Shown here piece by piece: positions 19,178 through 28,565 of a DNA stretch of 64,000 nucleotides (its first letter is position 1; each line of letters begins with the position of its first letter). The stretch is from SB11 sp035906255. Its GTDB lineage: Bacteria; Bacteroidota; Bacteroidia; UBA8524. A program made the position numbers and the translations under genes. The stretch is from positions 11,636 to 75,635 of the forward strand of contig JAMIFM010000032.1 of the NCBI GenBank assembly GCA_035906255.1. Reading direction: 5' to 3'. The notes under the pieces were generated by a model that did no database searches, was not told the DNA's origin, and saw only the letters and a list, made by a program, of their open reading frames with translations.

Positions 19178-19945
19178 TTAAAACAACAAGCCTACGTTTA
19201 TACCAAAATAGTTGTTGTAGGCTTTTGTATTGGGGGCAGACATTACATTAAACAACCCTGCACTGTATCGCAAGCCGCCAAATATTACGGTGTTTTTAGA
19301 TAATGCATATTCATACCCTGCACCCACTAATAATGGTACTCTTACACCTCTTATATCGTCGTCTTCAACAACACTATTGTTAATATCAAAATCGCCGTCA
19401 TCGTCGTTCACATTTCTGTCTTCATTACCGCCCTGCTTATTGGTAAAAATATCCTGATTGATATCGGCCTTTGCCCTCCACAAAATATTAAGTGCCAAAC
19501 CTGCATCAAAATATACACGACCATACCCAAATTCATCTGTACGGAGTTTAATAGTAACCGGTATATCAATGTAGCGGGTTTTGTAGGTGTACTCTACATT
19601 GTTAAAGGTGCTTGAAGCACCTTTAACCCTCAATGAGTCATAACCAATCTTACCACCCATCTGAGTAAGGTGCAGCCCACCGCAAAACGCTACATTCTCA
19701 TTCAGGTTGTTCTCAACAGTAATACCACCGCTAAGCCCCACACGAGAACCTTTTGATGAAATATTACGGCTATCAGGGCTCATCCAGCTAATTAAAGGCA
19801 TTGCTGATATTGAGAATCTGTATTTTTTGTGGTTAAACACGCTGAAATCTTTTGATTGTATGGGCGTGATACGGGTACTGCTGTCTTGGGCAAAACAATG
19901 GAAAATTGTGAAAACAGATAGGGTAAGCAAGATAAGTTTTTTCAT
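19178..19945 (-). CDS. PorT-like outer-membrane beta-barrel protein
   Basis: The 255-residue protein has a signal peptide (M-K-K-L-I-L-L-T-L-S-V-F-T-I-F-H-C-F-A-Q). The rest alternates hydrophobic and polar residues in strands typical of a small eight-stranded barrel, with an acidic loop rich in Asp/Asn at about 168-195. Its start codon is 24 bp from the divergent gldB start, so the two promoters must overlap the gene starts. No specific function can be assigned. Confidence 0.65.
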   Translation of the reverse strand: MKKLILLTLSVFTIFHCFAQDSSTRITPIQSKDFSVFNHKKYRFSISAMPLISWMSPDSRNISSKGSRVGLSGGITVENNLNENVAFCGGLHLTQMGGKIGYDSLRVKGASSTFNNVEYTYKTRYIDIPVTIKLRTDEFGYGRVYFDAGLALNILWRAKADINQDIFTNKQGGNEDRNVNDDDGDFDINNSVVEDDDIRGVRVPLLVGAGYEYALSKNTVIFGGLRYSAGLFNVMSAPNTKAYNNYFGINVGLLF

Positions 19946-19969
19946 ATTTTTGGCGTTCTTTAAAACGGT

Positions 19970-21019
19970 ATGAGTACAAATTTCTGCAAAAAGAGCCTAA
20001 CTTTCATCACACTGGCAGCTATATTATTGTTTGGGGTAGCTGGCTGCAAAGAAAATCGCTTAAAAATTGATGTTTCAGAAGTAAAAGCCGAAGTGGCTTT
20101 CAAACGGTTTGATAAAGATTTGATGGGTATTGACACTAACGCCATGCGAACAGCATTTACGACTCTCGAAAAAAAATACCCTGACTTTTTCCCGTCGTAT
20201 TTTTCAGAAATTATTTCGTTAGGAAAATTTGACGACAGTACCGCTCCTGATAAACTAAGACAGCTTATTAATTATACCCCAACGCAGCAATTATTTTCAG
20301 TAATTGAAAAGAAATTTGTTTCGGTAGATGAATATAACGCGCAGATAACGGAGGCCTTCAAGCATTATAAACATTACTTTCCTGACGATACGTTGCCTGA
20401 GATTATTTACTTCCCCGGTATATTGAATAACGGATGTATTTATTACGGGAAACAAATTGCAGTGGGTTTAGATATGTATTTGGGCAAGGATTATCCGTAT
20501 GAAAAAATGCCCCATCTTACCAATTACCTGACGGTAAAAATGCGCCCCGAATACCTGACCCGAAATGTAATAAATGCTTTGGGGTATTACCGCTACGAGC
20601 GTTTTTTGAAAGGAAAGCGTTTTATTGACCAAATGCTGCACGAAGGCAAGCAGGCATATTTTATGGATGCCATGATGCCTGATGCCCCTGATAGTATTAA
20701 ACTGGCATTGAGTACCGAAAACCTGAAATGGTGTAAGGATAATGAATGGCAAATTTGGGCACATTTTGTTGACCCTAAGCTAAATGTGTTGTATAACAAT
20801 AACCCTGAGGTAATTATCCGCTATTTTGAAGAAGGCCCTTTTACCAATGCCGAAGGAGTGCCCAACGATGAAACCCGCTCATCGCCACGTTTTGCTGTAT
20901 GGGTGGGCAGAGAAATTGTGCGCCGCTATATGGATAATAACCCTAAAATTACTCTTGCAGAGTTAATGCGCGAAACCGACAGCGACAAAATACTGAAAGG
21001 AAGTAAATACCGTCCTTAA
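19970..21019 (+). CDS. gldB: Gliding motility lipoprotein GldB
   Basis: The 349-residue protein has a lipoprotein signal with lipobox G-V-A-G-C (Cys26) and then the GldB-like sequence (F-K-R-F-D-K-D-L-M-G-I-D, Y-F-P-G-I-L-N-N, G-L-D-M-Y-L-G-K-D-Y). GldB is part of the Bacteroidota gliding/T9SS gene set; its precise role is not known. The 3' end overlaps the convergent membrane-protein gene by 4 bp. Confidence 0.85.
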   Translation: MSTNFCKKSLTFITLAAILLFGVAGCKENRLKIDVSEVKAEVAFKRFDKDLMGIDTNAMRTAFTTLEKKYPDFFPSYFSEIISLGKFDDSTAPDKLRQLINYTPTQQLFSVIEKKFVSVDEYNAQITEAFKHYKHYFPDDTLPEIIYFPGILNNGCIYYGKQIAVGLDMYLGKDYPYEKMPHLTNYLTVKMRPEYLTRNVINALGYYRYERFLKGKRFIDQMLHEGKQAYFMDAMMPDAPDSIKLALSTENLKWCKDNEWQIWAHFVDPKLNVLYNNNPEVIIRYFEEGPFTNAEGVPNDETRSSPRFAVWVGREIVRRYMDNNPKITLAELMRETDSDKILKGSKYRP

Positions 21020-21585
21020 TTGGTAATACTTGTTATTTTCTTTAAAGAGATACCGGTTAGATATCCCAAAATAGGGCCACCGACAAGCATTAGCGTAAGG
21101 TTAAGAAAAAACAGCCCTAAATTTCCTATGTGTATTTGCTTTGTATAATTAATGGCTGAAAATGCCAACACGGCTAACATCCATCCTACAATATTTGTTA
21201 GCGCCCAATTTTGGCTATCGGCTATATGCTTTTTCAGTAAATGCTGCTGCAATAACCCAACAGCAATGCCGCCAATGGCTACGCAGATAAATATGTAATA
21301 ATCGCCTATTGATTGGCCGCCGAAATGCGAGATAAAATCAAAAATTAAAAAGGGTGCAGCCAATCCTAAAACAGTGAACCAAATCCATTTTTTTGTCACA
21401 AGTATTGCTTTGCGCAAGGCAAGCCATTGTGCAAAGCCTACACCAAGCCCCATCCCTACCCCAACAATAAACTGCCAACCCTCAATATGCAAAGAATCAA
21501 ATAGAACTGAAAGAGTTAATACCAGAACAATACCCATAAACCACCCTGCAAAGTTTATCAGCACCCATTTTTTAAAGGTTATCAT
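21016..21585 (-). CDS. Hypothetical polytopic membrane protein
   Basis: The 189-residue protein has about five to six hydrophobic helices (for example W-F-M-G-I-V-L-V-L-T-L-S-V-L-F, V-G-V-G-M-G-L-G-V-G-F). No catalytic motif or known family was recognised. The C-terminal end overlaps gldB tail to tail by 4 bp. The Gly-rich helix pairs suggest a small integral membrane scaffold, but this is a guess. Confidence 0.6.
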   Translation of the reverse strand: MITFKKWVLINFAGWFMGIVLVLTLSVLFDSLHIEGWQFIVGVGMGLGVGFAQWLALRKAILVTKKWIWFTVLGLAAPFLIFDFISHFGGQSIGDYYIFICVAIGGIAVGLLQQHLLKKHIADSQNWALTNIVGWMLAVLAFSAINYTKQIHIGNLGLFFLNLTLMLVGGPILGYLTGISLKKITSITN

Positions 21586-21632
21586 AGTTTTACGTTGTTT
21601 TTGGTTTTGGGGAGACGAATGGCATCTGCCTG

Positions 21633-22871
21633 TTAACGAGTAAATACCCGTTCAAAATCATCCCAAAACAACGGGTACGATTTTATTATAACCTGAGGGT
21701 TATTGATTTTTATTTCGGATAAAACCATTGAAAAAACCGATAGTGCCATTGCCAACCTATGATCGTTATAGGTATCAAACACAGTAGTTTGAGTACTGCT
21801 TAGAGCTTGTTTGTTGGGAATCAACTGCCAATAAGTACCCTGCTGATTAAATATCACTCCTACTTTTTCTAACTCGGTTGCGAGTGCCGCAGTACGGTCA
21901 CTTTCTTTAATGGCAAGGCTTTCAAGACCATAAAAGCGGGCAGGTATTCCCATAACCCCGCATAGCGCAATAAAAGTAGGTGCTAAATCGGGGCAATCGG
22001 TAAAGTCATGCTCAAAGTTAGCAGCTACTGCCCCGCCGTTTTTAACCACCGCCCCTTTATCAGTAAATGCGGTAGTTACCCCAAAACTCTCCATTAAATT
22101 CGTTACTATGCTATCGCCTTGCAAACTGTGAGACAACAAACCATTTAACTGGATTTCAGCGTGGTTTGCAATGGCCGCCAAAGCGTACCAATACGACGCT
22201 GCCGACCAATCGCTTTCAACAGTAATTTGGGTTGGGGTGTATTTTCCTTCGGGGATAATTACGGTATTATCTTTAAAAACTACCGATACTCCGCATTGCT
22301 GCATAAGTCCTGCGGTAAGTACTATGTATGGTTTGGATGCTATTTTACCTTCTAATTGAAGGGTAAGCCCACCTTTAAGGTACGGGGCAATCATCATTAA
22401 AGCTGAAATGTATTGACTGCTAATGCCTGCATCAATGCTTATTGTTCCCCCTTTTAATTGTCCGCCATTAATCAGCAGAGGCGGATAACCTTCGGCTTGC
22501 AAATACTCAATATCAGCCCCCAATTCTTTTAGTTTTTCTACCAAAATACCAACGGGGCGTTGGTGCATCCGCGCTGTTCCCTTTAGCAGCCATTTTCCCT
22601 TGGTAATGGCAAAAAAAGCCGTCAGAAAACGCATTGCTGTGCCGGCATCGTGGCAATCAATTTCAGCCACTTCATCCGAAGCTAAAGATAAATTGCTCAA
22701 AATGCCGTTCAATACATGAGTATCGTTGGCTTGCGAAAGGTTATTAATCGTAATGGATTTACCCGACAACGCATTAATGACCAGTAAACGGTTAGCAATA
22801 CTTTTTGAGGCCGGTAGGGTTATAATTCCCCTTACTTCGTTTTTAGTGACAGCAAGGGTTATTTGTTCCAT
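21633..22871 (-). CDS. aroA: 3-phosphoshikimate 1-carboxyvinyltransferase (EPSP synthase)
   Basis: The 412-residue protein has the EPSP synthase motifs P-A-S-K-S-I-A-N-R, D-A-G-T-A-M-R-F-L, S-S-Q-Y-I-S-A-L, D-C-P-D-L-A-P-T, K-E-S-D-R and N-D-H-R-L-A-M-A. It joins phosphoenolpyruvate to shikimate-3-phosphate, the penultimate shikimate step before aroC. It is somewhat shorter than the usual 430-450 residues, but all active-site blocks are present. rfbA and aroB lie upstream on the same strand. Confidence 0.95.
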   Translation of the reverse strand: MEQITLAVTKNEVRGIITLPASKSIANRLLVINALSGKSITINNLSQANDTHVLNGILSNLSLASDEVAEIDCHDAGTAMRFLTAFFAITKGKWLLKGTARMHQRPVGILVEKLKELGADIEYLQAEGYPPLLINGGQLKGGTISIDAGISSQYISALMMIAPYLKGGLTLQLEGKIASKPYIVLTAGLMQQCGVSVVFKDNTVIIPEGKYTPTQITVESDWSAASYWYALAAIANHAEIQLNGLLSHSLQGDSIVTNLMESFGVTTAFTDKGAVVKNGGAVAANFEHDFTDCPDLAPTFIALCGVMGIPARFYGLESLAIKESDRTAALATELEKVGVIFNQQGTYWQLIPNKQALSSTQTTVFDTYNDHRLAMALSVFSMVLSEIKINNPQVIIKSYPLFWDDFERVFTR

Positions 22872-22971
22872 GTAGAGGAGTTGTTTTATTTAACTTATGC
22901 CTTTACACCCTTTCCGACTCTCCCTATCAAGAGAGGTTCGCCGTCAAGGGGAAGGCACATAGTGCGAGTCC

Positions 22972-23841
22972 TTAAAACTTAATATCCAGTATTTTCATTA
23001 AATACTGCCCGTAACCGCTTTTCATCAAAGGGTCGGCAAGTTTTTGAAGTTGGGCACGGTCTATAAAGCCCATGCGGTAGGCTATCTCTTCGGGGCAACC
23101 AATTTTAAGACCTTGCCTTTCTTCAATCACCTGCACAAAAGTACCTGCCTGTATCAGCGAGTCGATGGTTCCGGTATCTAACCACGCTGTTCCCCTGTTC
23201 ATCACAGCCACACTAAGTTTGCCGCGTTCAAGGTACACACGGTTAATGTCGGTAATTTCCAACTCCCCGCGTGAAGATGGTTTTAGGTGCTTGGCTACAT
23301 CTACTACGTGGTTATCATAATAATACAACCCGGGTACAGCATAGTTTGATTTAGGCTGTGCAGGTTTTTCCTCAATGCTGATGGCGTTCATATCCTCATC
23401 AAACTCCACCACACCATAACGCTCAGGGTCGCTCACGTGGTAGGCAAACACAATACCTCCATCGGGGTTGTTGCAGGCTTGGAGGGTTTTTGAAAAACCT
23501 GAGCTGTAAAATATGTTATCGCCCAAAATAAGAGCTACTTTGTCTTTGCCTATAAAATCGGCTCCGATGGTAAATGCTTGCGCAAGTCCTTTGGGTTCGG
23601 GCTGTTCGGCATATTGAAACTCACACCCGAATTGGCTGCCGTCTCCCAATAGTTTTTTAAACAAGGGCAAATCATGCGGAGTTGAGATGATAAGTATTTC
23701 ACGAATACCCGACAACATAAGGGTTGATAACGGATAGTAAATCATGGGTTTATCATACACGGGCATCAATTGTTTGCTGATAGCTATGGTTAGCGGATGC
23801 AACCTTGTGCCCGACCCTCCGGCAAGTATTATACCTTTCAT
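22972..23841 (-). CDS. rfbA: Glucose-1-phosphate thymidylyltransferase
   Basis: The 289-residue protein starts with the nucleotidyltransferase loop G-I-I-L-A-G-G-S-G-T-R-L-H-P-L-T and has L-G-D-N-I-F-Y and E-K-P. It converts glucose-1-phosphate and dTTP to dTDP-glucose, the first step of dTDP-rhamnose synthesis for surface polysaccharide. It sits between aroB and aroA; no other rml gene is nearby. Confidence 0.93.
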   Translation of the reverse strand: MKGIILAGGSGTRLHPLTIAISKQLMPVYDKPMIYYPLSTLMLSGIREILIISTPHDLPLFKKLLGDGSQFGCEFQYAEQPEPKGLAQAFTIGADFIGKDKVALILGDNIFYSSGFSKTLQACNNPDGGIVFAYHVSDPERYGVVEFDEDMNAISIEEKPAQPKSNYAVPGLYYYDNHVVDVAKHLKPSSRGELEITDINRVYLERGKLSVAVMNRGTAWLDTGTIDSLIQAGTFVQVIEERQGLKIGCPEEIAYRMGFIDRAQLQKLADPLMKSGYGQYLMKILDIKF

Positions 23842-23879
23842 AGTGCAATTATAATGAGTTTGCTGTTAATTGGTGATGA

Positions 23880-24908
23880 TTATAGGCTGTTATACCACTG
23901 CAATGCTTGTTTTATTTCATCAGAAGTGCAGTAGTTATCTATCGACCCCATGCCTATGGTGCGCAGTAATGTGAAATTAATCCCTGCTTGGGTATTCTTT
24001 TTATCCGCGCCCATCAATTGCAATAGTTCATCAAAGCTATTTTCTTCTATTTTGGGTAATGAGTAGTGTTTTTTTATGCCTGCAACCACGCTTTGCAACT
24101 CCTCAGGCAAAAATCCTATTTTTTGTGACAGATAAGCCTCGCACAACATTCCCAACGCTACTGCTTCGCCGTGCAAAAGGTCTTTATTGTGTTGTAAAAA
24201 CCATGATTCTACAGCGTGTCCAATGGTATGACCGAAGTTGAGCAACTTACGGGTGCCGTTTTCGTGCATATCTTCTTCTACAATATGGTCTTTAATTTCA
24301 ACGCTTGTGGTAATCCATGTTTTTAACCTGCGGGGGTTAAAGTCTTGCAACTCTCCCCAATGAATAGCATCAGCAATTAGGGCGTGTTTCAGCATTTCAG
24401 CAAAGCCCGATTTTAGCTCCCGTTCAGGCAAAGTTTGCAAAAACGGTGGATGAATAAACACCCCCAACGGTTCTTTAAATACCCCAATGTAGTTTTTAAG
24501 TCCCTTGTAATCAACTCCCAACTTGCCCCCTACACTGGCATCTACCATCGCAAGCAAAGTGGTGGGGACGTTGATGAAATAAATGCCCCGCTGAAATAAC
24601 GACGCACACAAACCTCCCATATCTCCGCCTACTCCGCCGCTAACATTTATAAGCAAACTTCGGCGGTTAGCGTGTTTGGCTATAAGAGCATCAAATATCA
24701 ACTCACAAGTGGCAAGGGTTTTATGCTGCTCTCCCGAAGGAATTATGATTTTTTCAAAATCAAACCCCTGCAACAACGGCACACAATGTTGTGAGGTATT
24801 TTCATCAGCCAGCACAAAAATGCCTTCAAAATCGCGCGAGTTAACAAAGTTGGCAAGGTACTCGATGCCGTTATCGCTTATTACAATGTGGTCATTAATC
24901 AGTTGCAT
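23880..24908 (-). CDS. aroB: 3-dehydroquinate synthase
   Basis: The 342-residue protein has G-G-V-G-G-D-M-G-G in the NAD-binding part, then P-T-T-L-L-A-M-V-D-A-S-V-G-G-K, G-F-A-E-M-L-K-H-A-L and G-H-T-I-G-H-A-V-E-S (metal-binding His). It converts DAHP to 3-dehydroquinate, the second shikimate step. It is cotranscribed with rfbA on position (38 bp gap). Confidence 0.95.
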   Translation of the reverse strand: MQLINDHIVISDNGIEYLANFVNSRDFEGIFVLADENTSQHCVPLLQGFDFEKIIIPSGEQHKTLATCELIFDALIAKHANRRSLLINVSGGVGGDMGGLCASLFQRGIYFINVPTTLLAMVDASVGGKLGVDYKGLKNYIGVFKEPLGVFIHPPFLQTLPERELKSGFAEMLKHALIADAIHWGELQDFNPRRLKTWITTSVEIKDHIVEEDMHENGTRKLLNFGHTIGHAVESWFLQHNKDLLHGEAVALGMLCEAYLSQKIGFLPEELQSVVAGIKKHYSLPKIEENSFDELLQLMGADKKNTQAGINFTLLRTIGMGSIDNYCTSDEIKQALQWYNSL

Positions 24909-24990
24909 AGGGGTAGCTTTTGGTTGCTGTAAAATACAGTTTTTGGTTGTGAAAACAAATGCAGTGATGGTATAAACAGAAATGTTTTAT

Positions 24991-25021
24991 AAGTCATCCC
25001 GAACTTGGTTCGGGATGACTT
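24991..25021. repeat. 31-bp hairpin with 14-bp arms
   Basis: The arms AAGTCATCCCGAAC and GTTCGGGATGACTT are separated by TTG. This type of GTCATCCCGA palindrome is a typical intergenic repeat in Bacteroidota. It stands first of three repeats in this gap. Confidence 0.7.
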
Positions 25022-25081
25022 CTGTATTTACTGTGAATAGACAATGCTATGTTGAAACAAATTCAACATGACGGGGTTCTT

Positions 25082-25167
25082 GTCATAGCGAGGTCTCCCG
25101 AAGAAATCCGTTCTCAACACAGCAAACAGATTGCTTCGTCAGCCGAAGACGGCCACCTCGCAATGAC
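25082..25167. repeat. 86-bp dyad-symmetric intergenic element
   Basis: The outer arms GTCATAGCGAGGT and ACCTCGCAATGAC pair with one mismatch in 13. Inside are further G/C-rich complementary stretches. It resembles palindromic intergenic repeats with GTCATTGCGAGG ends. Confidence 0.6.
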
Positions 25168-25181
25168 GGTAGCAGCAATAA

Positions 25182-25279
25182 CCTGTCCTGCTGACGAAGG
25201 AAGCATCCTATGACAATTGTGATTCAGCTTCGAGTTAACACATTTCGGATAAGAAATTTCGCTACGCTCAATTTGACAG
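25182..25279 (+). repeat. 98-bp dispersed intergenic repeat, copy B
   Basis: It aligns without gaps to the reverse complement of 17363-17460, with about a dozen substitutions and no indels. It begins CCTGTCCTGCTGACG and ends TCAATTTGACAG. It has no coding potential. Confidence 0.75.
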
Positions 25280-25309
25280 CGGCTCTACGACTTGACCGCG
25301 AAAATAAAA

Positions 25310-26011
25310 TCACTTTAAATTATCAGGTAATTGGTAGCCTGCCATCCAGCGTACCGTACGGTCGCGTTTGCGTTGTAATTTAGGTTTTAGTACCGCTGGG
25401 TTGCGTTCGCGCGGGTTGGGGAAACACACAACAATGGCAGCAGCTTCTTTGGCGGTTAGTTTTTCGGCAGGTTTCCTAAAATAGTAGTTTCCGGCAGCCT
25501 CAATACCATATACCCCTGTGCCCATTTCAATACTGTTCAGGTAAATTTCCATAATGCGGCGTTTAGTCCACATCACCTCAATCAAAAAAGTAAAAGGTAT
25601 TTCAAGCACTTTGCGCACATAACGGGTGATGCCTTTTCCCGGAAAAAGAAATACGTTTTTGGCAGTCTGCTGGCTAATAGTACTACCGCCCCGCATGGGC
25701 TTTCCGTCATCGTCAGTATTGTTCTCGTAGGCATCCCTTATTGCCTTTAATTCAAAGCCCCAGTGGTTATTAAAGTGGGGATCTTCGGCAGTCATAGCTG
25801 CTACCACCACATTCTTGTTTATTTTTTCGTAGGGCACCCATTGGTGTTTAATCCCTTCAAACCTGATTACCATCAACGGGGTTAACGGCACGGGTACAAC
25901 GCGGTACAACGTTGCTGAAAGCAATGCTATTTGAAACAGCAGGATAACGATGTTTTTTGTCCACCAAAAGGTTTTGCGTAAAACCTGCTTTACGTTGATG
26001 CGTTTGCCCAT
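25310..26011 (-). CDS. mtgA: Monofunctional biosynthetic peptidoglycan transglycosylase
   Basis: The 233-residue protein has one N-terminal membrane helix (about 15-38) and the GT51 core: E-D-P-H-F-N-N-H-W-G-F-E (catalytic Glu), G-G-S-T-I-S-Q-Q-T-A-K-N, K-R-R-I-M-E-I-Y-L-N and G-V-Y-G-I-E-A-A. It polymerises lipid II into glycan strands on the outer face of the inner membrane. There is no transpeptidase domain. Complete. Confidence 0.93.
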   Translation of the reverse strand: MGKRINVKQVLRKTFWWTKNIVILLFQIALLSATLYRVVPVPLTPLMVIRFEGIKHQWVPYEKINKNVVVAAMTAEDPHFNNHWGFELKAIRDAYENNTDDDGKPMRGGSTISQQTAKNVFLFPGKGITRYVRKVLEIPFTFLIEVMWTKRRIMEIYLNSIEMGTGVYGIEAAGNYYFRKPAEKLTAKEAAAIVVCFPNPRERNPAVLKPKLQRKRDRTVRWMAGYQLPDNLK

Positions 26012-26083
26012 TTTGCAAAAGTAAAATTAATATTCTTGACACGCTGCTTAACACAAAAACAAGAATGGACATTTACTAAATTG

Positions 26084-26091
26084 TATCTTTG
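26084..26091 (+). promoter_or_regulatory. TAnnTTTG -7 box upstream of a lipoprotein gene
   Basis: TATCTTTG lies 35 bp before the start codon at 26126. No TTG is found at the ideal -33 spacing, so the call rests on the -7 element alone. Confidence 0.4.
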
Positions 26092-26125
26092 GGTATTAAG
26101 TTTACCATATAAAATACTTAAGCGA

Positions 26126-26617
26126 ATGAAAAAATTAGCTATCCTACTGTTGATGCTGCCTGCCGTGTTATTGTTTTACGGTTGCCCTGTAGGGCTTGAC
26201 TATTCTGCGGGAACACCCGGTACAGAAAAAATTGATAAAGCACTTTTGGGAACTTGGGTTACCGATAAGGCAGAACATGAGATTAAAAAAGTAACCATTA
26301 CCAAAATAGATGAATACAGTTATAAACTGGTGGTGGAAGAAAAAGGAGAGATGTATTCTGTTGAGGGGGATGAATTTACTGGTTGGGTAACCACCATTAA
26401 AGGAAAGAAATTTTTATACGCCAAGCCAACCAGCGAGGCAAAATATTACCTCTATAACTATGAAGTAAGCAATAATAAACTTACTACTCAAGACGTAAGT
26501 TTGTTGGATGGCGGTGTTGATGCAGTAACATCTACAGAAACCCTACGTAAGCAAATAGAAACCTCGTTGGGTATGGAAGGTGGTCTTAGCGAAGAGGCAA
26601 CTTTTACAAAGCAATAA
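26126..26617 (+). CDS. Hypothetical lipoprotein
   Basis: The start is set at the ATG giving M-K-K-L-A-I-L-L-L-M-L-P-A-V-L-L-F-Y-G-C, a lipoprotein signal with Cys20. The frame is open 30 codons further upstream, but a TAnnTTTG box falls in that part. The mature 144 residues are strand-rich and contain G-T-W-V-T-D-K-A-E-H, resembling small lipocalin-like proteins. It is probably attached to the outer membrane. Function unknown. Confidence 0.65.
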   Translation: MKKLAILLLMLPAVLLFYGCPVGLDYSAGTPGTEKIDKALLGTWVTDKAEHEIKKVTITKIDEYSYKLVVEEKGEMYSVEGDEFTGWVTTIKGKKFLYAKPTSEAKYYLYNYEVSNNKLTTQDVSLLDGGVDAVTSTETLRKQIETSLGMEGGLSEEATFTKQ

Positions 26618-26637
26618 ATAAGATTAACCGAATAGTA

Positions 26638-26670
26638 ACAAAAGCAGCCCTTACGGGCTGCTTTTGTTTT
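26638..26670 (+). terminator. Hairpin terminator after the lipoprotein gene
   Basis: AAAAGCAGCCC and GGGCTGCTTTT arms around TTAC are followed by GTTTT, 20 bp after the stop codon at 26617. Confidence 0.85.
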
Positions 26671-26717
26671 ATAAGAAATGCTAACTTGCAGTTACTGATA
26701 ATTAATCAAAAAGCGTA

Positions 26718-27728
26718 ATGAAATACAGGCAATTGGGCAATACAGGTATTTATATCTCAGAAATAGGTATGGGTATGTGGCTTAACTTTAAGGTTGGTGG
26801 CGATAAAGAAACCATGTATGGCATACTAAATAAGGCCGTAGATAACGGTATCAATTTTTTTGATACTGCTGATATGTATTACAAAGGTGAAAGTGAAAAG
26901 GTGCTGGGTGACTGGATGGCAGGCAAAAACCGACAGGAGTTGGTGGTGGCAACCAAAGTATTCGGGCCGATGAGTAATCATTGGATGGCGCAGGGACTTT
27001 CGGTGCGGCACATACGAAATGCTTGCGAAGACAGTTTGCAACGTTTGCGCACTGATTATATCGACCTTTACCAATGCCACCGTTACGATATTGATACCCC
27101 GTTGGAAGAAACCTGCTATGCCATGCACAACCTTGTTGAGCGCGGATATATTTTACATTGGGGCGTGAGCCAATGGACGGCGGTGCAAATTGTGAATGCA
27201 ATACGCATTTGTGAACGAAACGGGTGGAGAAAACCTATTAGTAACCAGCCCATTTATAATATGCTGAACCGTAGCCTTGAAGTGGATGTGATGGATGTAT
27301 GCCATACTGAAGGACTGGGGTTAGTGTGCTACTCGCCGTTGGCGCAAGGCTTGTTAACGGGCAAGTACACCCGTGATACCGTACCCGATGATTCAAGGAT
27401 GGCTGATGAAAACATCGGAACATTCTTTCCGCGCAAACGTATGACGGATGATTTTTTTGATATGCAGGAACAATTGTTGAAAATAGCCCAAAGTCTCAAC
27501 TGCACAATGCCCGCGTTGGCATTGGCTTGGGCACTCAACAAAAAGCCCGTTACCTCATTAATTATAGGCGCGTCACGTTCAGAGCAGGTGGATGATAACT
27601 GCGCTGCAATCGAAGTTGAAATTACTGCTGAGATTGATGAGCAAATAGAAGAGTTATTGCAAAATGCCCCTGTTGACCAATACAGTGGGGTGCGTGTGGG
27701 TTGGGGTATTGTTAAAAAAGGGTATTGA
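26718..27728 (+). CDS. Aldo/keto reductase (Kv-beta/YajO-like)
   Basis: The 336-residue protein has an AKR barrel: Y-R-Q-L-G-N-T-G at the start, F-D-T-A-D-M-Y near 50 (catalytic Asp/Tyr), A-T-K-V-F-G (Lys), H-W-G-V-S-Q-W, and the NADPH-binding tail S-L-I-I-G-A-S-R-S-E-Q. It probably reduces aldehydes or ketones with NADPH; the substrate is unknown. It is followed after 8 bp by an AraC-type regulator, which may control it. Confidence 0.9.
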   Translation: MKYRQLGNTGIYISEIGMGMWLNFKVGGDKETMYGILNKAVDNGINFFDTADMYYKGESEKVLGDWMAGKNRQELVVATKVFGPMSNHWMAQGLSVRHIRNACEDSLQRLRTDYIDLYQCHRYDIDTPLEETCYAMHNLVERGYILHWGVSQWTAVQIVNAIRICERNGWRKPISNQPIYNMLNRSLEVDVMDVCHTEGLGLVCYSPLAQGLLTGKYTRDTVPDDSRMADENIGTFFPRKRMTDDFFDMQEQLLKIAQSLNCTMPALALAWALNKKPVTSLIIGASRSEQVDDNCAAIEVEITAEIDEQIEELLQNAPVDQYSGVRVGWGIVKKGY

Positions 27729-27736
27729 TACAATAA

Positions 27737-28525
27737 ATGAACTATAGGGAAATAACACCAATACCTGCTTTGCAGCCTTATGTAAAGTTTTTTTGGACAC
27801 TTGAAGTTAGTGGAGAAGCCAAAGGGGTTGAACGTGTGTTTCCTGACGGTTGTATTGAGTTAATATTTCACCTTAAAACCCCTTTTTCAAGGCTAACAGA
27901 TGCAGGAGTTATTGCACAACCCAAAGCATTTATTGTAGGGCAATTAACCAAAGCATTACACCTTTTACCCTCAGCGCAATCACAAATTTTGGCGTTGCGG
28001 TTTACCCCCTTTGGGTTGGCCGCTTTTACTAATATTCCGGTACAATTATTTAGCGGAGCAGAGGTTCTTATCGAAGATATTTGGGGTCACGATGCCTGCA
28101 TACTCACCGAGCGTATAAATACCCTTTCTGTTGATAGAGCTATTGATGTATTGCAGCAGTTTCTGCTAAAAAAGGTACGGCACAAACACATAAACGTTCA
28201 GATAGGTAAAATTGCGGGTGATATTTTAGTAAGTGCCGGCGAAAAATCAGTGCAGTATTGGGCAGAGAATGCTAACCTTAGCGAACGGCAGTTTAACCGG
28301 AGTTTTAAGGCAAACGTTGGGGTATCGCCCAAAGAGTTTATAAAAATAGCTCGGTTTAATAAAGTGCTCAGTTTCTTTGAGACTGAAACGCCTGCAAATC
28401 TTGGTGCTTTTGCACTGCAATGCGGCTATTACGACCAAGCCCATTTTATCAAAGATTTCAGGGAATACACGGGCATTACCCCGGGCAGTTTTGTGCAAGA
28501 CAATAAAACATTAATCCCTGTTTAA
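27737..28525 (+). CDS. AraC-family transcriptional regulator with DUF6597-like sensor domain
   Basis: The 262-residue protein has an N-terminal domain with P-Y-V-K-F-F-W-T-L-E and F-P-D-G-C-I-E-L-I-F-H-L, typical of AraC regulators with a DUF6597-like cupin-type domain. The C-terminal double helix-turn-helix includes L-S-E-R-Q-F-N-R-S-F, G-V-S-P-K-E-F and A-L-Q-C-G-Y-Y-D-Q-A-H-F-I-K-D-F. It probably controls neighbouring genes in response to an unknown small molecule. It lies 8 bp after the aldo/keto reductase gene. Confidence 0.9.
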   Translation: MNYREITPIPALQPYVKFFWTLEVSGEAKGVERVFPDGCIELIFHLKTPFSRLTDAGVIAQPKAFIVGQLTKALHLLPSAQSQILALRFTPFGLAAFTNIPVQLFSGAEVLIEDIWGHDACILTERINTLSVDRAIDVLQQFLLKKVRHKHINVQIGKIAGDILVSAGEKSVQYWAENANLSERQFNRSFKANVGVSPKEFIKIARFNKVLSFFETETPANLGAFALQCGYYDQAHFIKDFREYTGITPGSFVQDNKTLIPV

Positions 28526-28565
28526 TAACGTCCGATTTTTACAATACGGAATGTAGTTGCACAAA

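Larger units (their letters stand above)
24909..25309. other. 400-bp intergenic region built from palindromic repeats
   Basis: No gene is supported. The region contains a 14-bp-arm hairpin (24991-25021), an 86-bp dyad element (25082-25167) and one copy of a 98-bp dispersed repeat (25182-25279). It lies between the mtgA 3' end and the aroB 5' end, both leftward, so the aroB promoter must also lie here. Confidence 0.7.
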
